This document shows positions 8,891 through 11,978 of a stretch of DNA of 11,978 nucleotides, one piece after another; the stretch's first letter is position 1; every line of letters begins with the position of its first letter. This DNA is from Jimgerdemannia flammicorona. Taxonomy: Eukaryota > Mucoromycota > Endogonomycetes > Endogonales > Endogonaceae. The notes beneath the pieces were generated by a model. It saw only the letters and a list, made by a program, of their open reading frames with translations, was not told where the DNA came from and did no database searches. The position numbers were made by a program, and so were the translations under genes. Location: contig RBNI01005894.1 of assembly GCA_003990745.1 (NCBI GenBank), positions 1-11,978 on the forward strand, read 5' to 3'.

Positions 8891-9106
8891 GTTAAAAGTC
8901 TCTTATATCACATTCTATATCTACATATATTGATTAAATCCCTCATCTATGAGTGGATTATATAGATAACATTATATTGCATTTTTGTAAATATTCAGAT
9001 ATTTTGGAATACTTTTCAATCTACAAAAATTCCTTAAATATAGGATTTTATATTTAGTTTTTAGATTATATGCAGTTCTAGTTCTGCATTTCTTTTTTGG
9101 GTATAT
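8890..9106 (+). repeat. Candidate copia 3' LTR, cut by the gypsy insertion
   Basis: The segment begins tgttaaaag directly after the coding relic and ends at the first base of the gypsy LTR. It shares a gappy match with 4150-4290. No polypurine tract is visible just before 8890, and the AT-rich composition makes the call weak. It is in any case a 217-bp noncoding stretch of copia-like composition. Confidence 0.3.
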
Positions 9107-9225
9107 TGTAACGGTTCTAATTTCTAAATGAGGAAGTGACTAGTTCTGGTGATCCTAAGTAGCTCGAAGAGATACTAAGGGTTCAAGTGTTCTTGAAGGA
9201 TTTCTGAGAGAAAATATTCTGAAGC

Positions 9226-9231
9226 TTTATT
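9226..9231 (-). terminator. Polyadenylation signal AATAAA in the LTR
   Basis: The plus strand tttatt reads AATAAA on the element strand. It lies 17 bp downstream of the TATA box, near the expected U3/R junction. In the 3' LTR this placement would let the element's transcript end in R. Confidence 0.5.
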
Positions 9232-9248
9232 CATGAGAACAAAGGAGA

Positions 9249-9256
9249 TATTTATA
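9249..9256 (-). promoter_or_regulatory. LTR TATA box
   Basis: The plus strand tatttata reads TATAAATA on the minus strand. It lies about 255 bp into the LTR from its 5' end, so U3 would be roughly 9260-9510 and R/U5 the remainder. The motif is intact. Confidence 0.6.
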
Positions 9257-9267
9257 CAAGATCTGAA

Positions 9268-9287
9268 AGAAGGATCCAGAAGGATCT
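9268..9287 (-). repeat. Tandem 10-mer next to the LTR TATA box
   Basis: agaaggatcc (9268-9277) is followed directly by agaaggatct (9278-9287). The pair lies about 12 bp upstream of the TATA box on the element strand, where transcription-factor sites in U3 are expected. Regulatory use is inference. Confidence 0.4.
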
Positions 9288-9329
9288 GAGAAATCAAAGG
9301 AAAATACTAAGAGGAAAGTTCTTGGCAAA

Positions 9330-9349
9330 GATGACAAATGATGACAAAT
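9330..9349 (-). repeat. Perfect tandem 10-mer in U3
   Basis: gatgacaaat occurs twice back to back (9330-9339 and 9340-9349), with identical copies. It lies about 75 bp upstream of the TATA box on the element strand. It could be a duplicated U3 factor-binding site; the factor is unknown. Confidence 0.4.
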
Positions 9350-9510
9350 AAAGTTCTACAAGTTTTCAGGATATTCAGTGACTAACTAAATAAGTACTAG
9401 TTAATGCTCAGCACCAAGAAGGGGATTTCTAAGTACACAGAAAGTGCTGGAAGGTTATAGAATATTCAAGAAAGACAGAGAAAAGAAATAAACTATGCTA
9501 AAATGTTATA

Positions 9511-9523
9511 TCTCTCCCTCTTT
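9511..9523 (-). promoter_or_regulatory. Polypurine tract, plus-strand primer site
   Basis: On the minus strand the 13 bases AAAGAGGGAGAGA are all purine and directly touch the 5' end of the 3' LTR at 9510. In LTR elements this tract resists RNase H and primes second-strand DNA synthesis. Position and composition both fit. Confidence 0.8.
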
Positions 9524-9823
9524 AAGAATCAACGTCCTCATTGAATTCTCAAAGTTACACGTAATAAACAATAAGACTAAAAGAAACTTCAAATTAAATA
9601 TATTGACTCATTGGCAAGGATTGGTCATCCTTGTATAAGGCGAGAGCCAAAGTATCATCTTGATCAGATGAGAACTGGTTCAAACCTCATTGGTTGCAGG
9701 ATTTATAGGGTTCTCCTGTATCTCTTATTTCTGATGCTGTATCCCTTAGAGAGCCCTGATGCATAATGTGCCTGATCAGCACAGTAGGTCATCTACTATC
9801 CAAGGAGAGAACCTCATGGGCAG
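9524..9823 (-). other. Gypsy 3' untranslated segment with two hairpins
   Basis: Three hundred bases lie between the polyprotein stop and the polypurine tract, with no domain readable. Two stem-loops stand out: caaggat-tggtc-atccttg (9615-9633, seven perfect pairs) and tcatct-tgatc-agatga (9655-9671, six perfect pairs). A T-arm-like ggttcaaacc at 9678-9687 is not part of a tRNA. Confidence 0.5.
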
Positions 9824-9853
9824 TCAATGAGTTCCTTTTTGCTCGAACTCTTA

Positions 9854-10009
9854 GATGAGGTCTTGAGAGTTCTTGAGATTGGTGGCAGATTCCCAAGTGG
9901 CATCATATTCAGGGTAACCCATCCACTTGACTAGGTATTCTGTGTGATGGTATTGGACTCGCTTGTCTAAAATTTTCTCATCTTCATACTCAATGTAGTC
10001 TTCAACTAT
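9854..10009 (-). other. Chromodomain at the integrase C-terminus
   Basis: The segment reads EKILDKRVQYHHTEYLVKWM followed by GYPEYDATWES and a TAA. It matches the chromodomain pattern ekIL..R......eYLVKW.Gy....tWE. Two of the expected aromatic cage positions are present as Trp (V-K-W and T-W-E), with a Tyr just before the E-D-E-K start. Chromodomains of chromoviruses bind methylated histone H3 and direct integration to silent chromatin (family knowledge). That fits insertion into an already decayed transposon. A TAA at 10061 lies upstream of the domain. Confidence 0.9.
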
Positions 10010-10063
10010 GACTGGTACTGATGGTGTCGGAATTTGGCCAGGGTATAGGGGTGACTGGTTTTA

Positions 10064-11284
10064 GACCTTGAGTTGTGACATATGGAATACTGAGTGTATA
10101 TGCATGGTTGTTGGCAAGTTGAGATGGTAAGACCAGGTAGAGACTTGCTTGGTGATCTTGAAGAGTCCAAGGTACTTGGGCTGGAATTTGGCTGACTGGC
10201 AGTTGACTTGAGATTGAACCTTGATGTTGTTGGCTTTGAGTAGAACCATATCACCAATATTGTATATGACATCTCGCCACTTCTTGTCTGCATACTTAGC
10301 TTGATATTGCTGAGCCTTTTGTAGGTTTGTAGTGGCAATCTTGAGAAGGGAATCCATTTTGTTGATAAGGTTCTGGGCTGTGGGGACTTGAGTGTGACTG
10401 GATTGCTGGAATTGGACTAAACTTGCAGGGGTCTCAGGGTTTTGACCATGAAGTAGCTGGAATGGGGAAAGGCCAGTTGATGATTGGTTGGCATTATTGT
10501 AGGCAAACTCAGCATAGGTCAGATAGTGGTCCCAATCATCTTACTTATAAGACACATAGTTTCTGAGCATTTGTTCAAGTGTTCTGTTCATTTGCTCAGT
10601 CTGTCCATCAGTTTGAAGATGGAAGGCAGTGGACATAGCAATTTGAGTTCCAAGGGTCTTGAAGAGTGCTTGCCCAAAGTGACTTGTGAACTTGGGGTTG
10701 CGGTTGCTGATAATTACTCAGGGAAGTCCATAATGGCAGAAGACAGTCTTGAAGAAGATTCTTGCAATTTCTGGGGCAGTGGCATTGGTTGTGGTTGGCT
10801 CAGCGATTGTAATCTTGGTGAGATGGTCCACAAACACAACAATAGCATTATAGCCTGTTTTGGTTCATGGGAGTTGCACAATGAAATCCATTGTGACTTG
10901 TTCAAACTTCTTGGTCAGAATTAACAAGGGTTGTAGAAGACTGGCAGGTGCTTGGTTGCTTGACTTGTTTCTTTGGCAAAGATCACAGCTTTGGACATAC
11001 TCCTTGATTTCCTTGAGCATGTTTGGCCAGTAGTAGTCTTGTTGGATATTCTTGATAGTCTTCTCAGTTCCAAGGTGACCAGCTAGTGGGGAGTCATGAT
11101 GTTCACAAAGGATCTTGTACTGTAGTTCAGGGTTGGCAGAAATATATACTTTGTCTTGGTAGTACACAAGATTGTCCTTGATGGTGTACTTTTTCTTGAA
11201 TTCCTTAGTGTTCCTTTGTAGAACCAGAGAGTCTTGTTCATAAGCCTTCTTGATCTGATTGAGGAATTCAGGTACTACAGTGAC
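10064..11284 (-). other. Gypsy integrase: H2C2 finger, core, GPY/F module
   Basis: The zinc finger is intact: HDSPLAGHLGTEKT...CDLC (about 10958-11093). In the core the first Asp is in TMDFIVQLP (codon 10886-10888). The second lies in a segment reading SNRNPKFTS where the family has S-D-R-D-P-K-F, so the catalytic Asp is Asn (10703-10705). The Glu in TDGQTEQMNR (10595-10597) is kept. The spacing from 10703 to the Glu is exactly D-x35-E. The C-terminal module reads AKFQPKYLGLFKI...IHSVFHMSQLK (10067-10183), the chromovirus GPY/F region. The domain joins element DNA to the host genome; this copy would be inactive even without its stops. Confidence 0.93.
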
Positions 11285-11287
11285 TTA

Positions 11288-11977
11288 TAAGATTGCAGCA
11301 AGGTCAGGTCTTCTTGACAGTGCATCTGGTATAACTAGAGTTTTGCCAGGCTTGTAGATGATGTTTGGGGTAAAGGTCTGAAGTAATTGGCTCCACTTGG
11401 CTTGTTGGCAAGAAAGGGTTGGTTGAGTGTTGATGTACTGAAGGGACCTGTGATCGGTAATCATGTTGAACTCAACTCCTTCTAGATAGTGTCACTAGGT
11501 CTTGAGGGCATGCATGATTGCCAGGAGTTCCTTTTCGTGAGTAGCTAGCTTTTGTTCCACTGGGGACAATTTTCTTGATTCAAAGGCAATAGGTCGGTGT
11601 CCTTGACCATCATCTTGAGAAATGACTGCACTAATGGCAAAATTAGATGCATCTGTAGTGACTATGAACTTCAAGTTTGGGTCCATGTTTCTAAGGACAG
11701 GTGCATGGGTCAGGCAGTTCTTGAGTTCTTGAAAAGCTTGTTGACAGAAAGCATCTCAGATGTAGGGGACATAGAGGTCAGAGTTGGTTTCCTTTCGCAA
11801 GAGGTTTGTCAAAGATTCTGCAATGCCAGAGAAGTTCTTGACAAATTGACAGTAGTATCCAGCCAGACCAAGGAAGGACCTGAGTTCAGTGAGGTTTGCT
11901 GGTACAGGCCACTGTTCAATGGCTTGTATTTTTCTTGGGTCTACTTGAATTCCTTTGCCTGATACAATGTGTCCAAG
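11288..11977 (-). other. Gypsy RT tail and RNase H domain
   Basis: The RT end reads [20 protein letters not shown] (about 11913-11972), then [10 protein letters not shown] (about 11856-11885) with Cys where the family has Arg. RNase H follows: VTTDASNFAISAVISQ (about 11618-11665) with its catalytic Asp at 11651-11653, ESRKLSPVEQ, and HEKELLAIMHALKT (11498-11539) carrying the catalytic Glu. After two adjacent stops (11492-11497) come MITDHRSLQYINTQP, with the third acidic residue, and then PDALSRRPD. The catalytic residues recognised for RNase H all survive. This domain degrades the RNA strand during reverse transcription. Confidence 0.93.
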
Positions 11978-11978
11978 G

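Larger units (their letters stand above)
4150..9106 (+). mobile_element. Ty1/copia LTR retrotransposon, heavily mutated
   Basis: The domain order gag, zinc knuckle, aspartic protease, integrase, reverse transcriptase, RNase H on the plus strand is diagnostic of Ty1/copia (in Ty3/gypsy the integrase follows RT). The recognisable coding relic spans about 4432-8890, close to 1,490 codons, a usual size for copia polyproteins. The element is dead: stops are frequent in every domain and the frame changes several times. The outer limits are uncertain. The left limit is a TG-start LTR candidate (4150); the right limit is where the gypsy LTR begins (9107). CG dinucleotides are essentially absent. Confidence 0.85.
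9107..9510 (-). repeat. 3' LTR of the gypsy element (404 bp)
   Basis: On the plus strand the LTR starts tgtaac (9107-9112) and ends gttata (9505-9510). Together these form the inverted LTR ends TGTAAC...GTTACA, with one C-to-T change at the penultimate base. The right end meets a polypurine tract, as expected for the start of the LTR on the minus strand. Inside are a TATA box, a polyadenylation signal, two tandem 10-mers and a perfect inverted repeat, ttcaag-tgtt-cttgaa (9182-9197). Confidence 0.85.
9824..11977 (-). pseudogene. Gypsy pol polyprotein, 3' part with nine internal stops
   Basis: Reading leftward from 11977, one frame continues for 717 codons to a TGA at 9824-9826. Internal stops have their low coordinate at 11756 (TGA, family Trp), 11495 (TAG, Trp), 11492 (TGA, Arg), 11285 (TAA), 10865 (TGA), 10718 (TGA, Arg), 10541 (TAA), 10061 (TAA) and 9851 (TAA). 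All are explicable by single C-to-T or G-to-A changes. There is no frameshift. The domains are the RT end, RNase H, integrase H2C2 finger, D-D-E core, GPY/F module and chromodomain. The start lies outside the window. The lack of indels implies this copy is younger than the neighbouring copia. Confidence 0.95.
9107..11978 (-). mobile_element. Ty3/gypsy chromovirus, 3' part, runs off the window
   Basis: On the minus strand the order is RT end, RNase H, integrase with H2C2 zinc finger, D-D-E core, GPY/F module, chromodomain, then a 3' untranslated segment, polypurine tract and LTR. This is the chromovirus layout of Ty3/gypsy. The gag, protease, most of RT and the 5' LTR lie beyond base 11978. 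The copy is non-autonomous because nine stops interrupt the visible polyprotein, but no frameshift is seen. The five bases flanking the LTR on the left are tatat (9102-9106), a possible half of a target-site duplication. Confidence 0.95.

Noticed and set aside
2586..9106. CRISPR array, satellite or organelle DNA as the reason for the AT-rich block
   Set aside because: No regularly spaced identical repeats, no tRNA/rRNA or organelle genes, and clear copia protein motifs run through much of it.
9672..9700. tRNA-like T-arm string ggttcaaacc
   Set aside because: The flanking bases do not form a T stem, and no acceptor or anticodon arm can be built around it on either strand.
10484..10924. 146-codon plus-strand frame (also 11597-11962 plus, and 10006-10338 minus in another frame)
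   Set aside because: These are antisense or out-of-frame readings of gypsy RT, RNase H and integrase, which are unmistakable in the single minus-strand frame.

Overview
The window reads as a transposon-filled region of a filamentous fungal genome. Three things support this: a relic of the fungal NLR-type TPR repeat family, a Ty1/copia element heavily degraded by C-to-T/G-to-A change, and a chromodomain-bearing Ty3/gypsy element (chromovirus). The species cannot be named. An ascomycete of the Pezizomycotina fits, but a basidiomycete is not excluded. No intact protein-coding gene was found.

Layout. (1) Bases 1-2585 have moderate GC and many CG dinucleotides. They hold a four-copy, 109-bp degenerate tandem repeat (19-443), an unrecognised stretch, a TPR pseudogene broken by small indels (1076-1819) and an unrecognised flank. 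(2) Composition changes abruptly near 2586. From 2586 to 9106 the DNA is very AT-rich and I found a single CG dinucleotide by eye (5680). This block holds an AT-rich stretch with an ~88-bp tandem repeat and a 46-bp duplication. After these comes a plus-strand Ty1/copia element whose gag-protease-integrase-RT-RNase H order can still be read (about 4432-8890) through many stops and several frameshifts. (3) From 9107 to the right edge lies a minus-strand Ty3/gypsy chromovirus. It has a complete 3' LTR (9107-9510), a polypurine tract, a roughly 300-bp 3' untranslated segment and a polyprotein running off the window end. The visible 717 codons stay in one frame, with nine internal stops.

How the parts relate. 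The gypsy LTR directly abuts copia-derived DNA, in opposite orientation, so gypsy probably inserted later. The copia copy has lost frame several times and lost nearly every CG. The gypsy copy has lost most CGs but no frame. This gradient looks like repeat-directed cytosine mutation (RIP-like or CpG-methylation decay) acting for different lengths of time. The NLR-like relic to the left decays differently, by indels with CGs retained. I saw no sign of a novel functional system. The interest lies in the mutation pattern, the specific loss of catalytic residues and the sharp domain boundaries.
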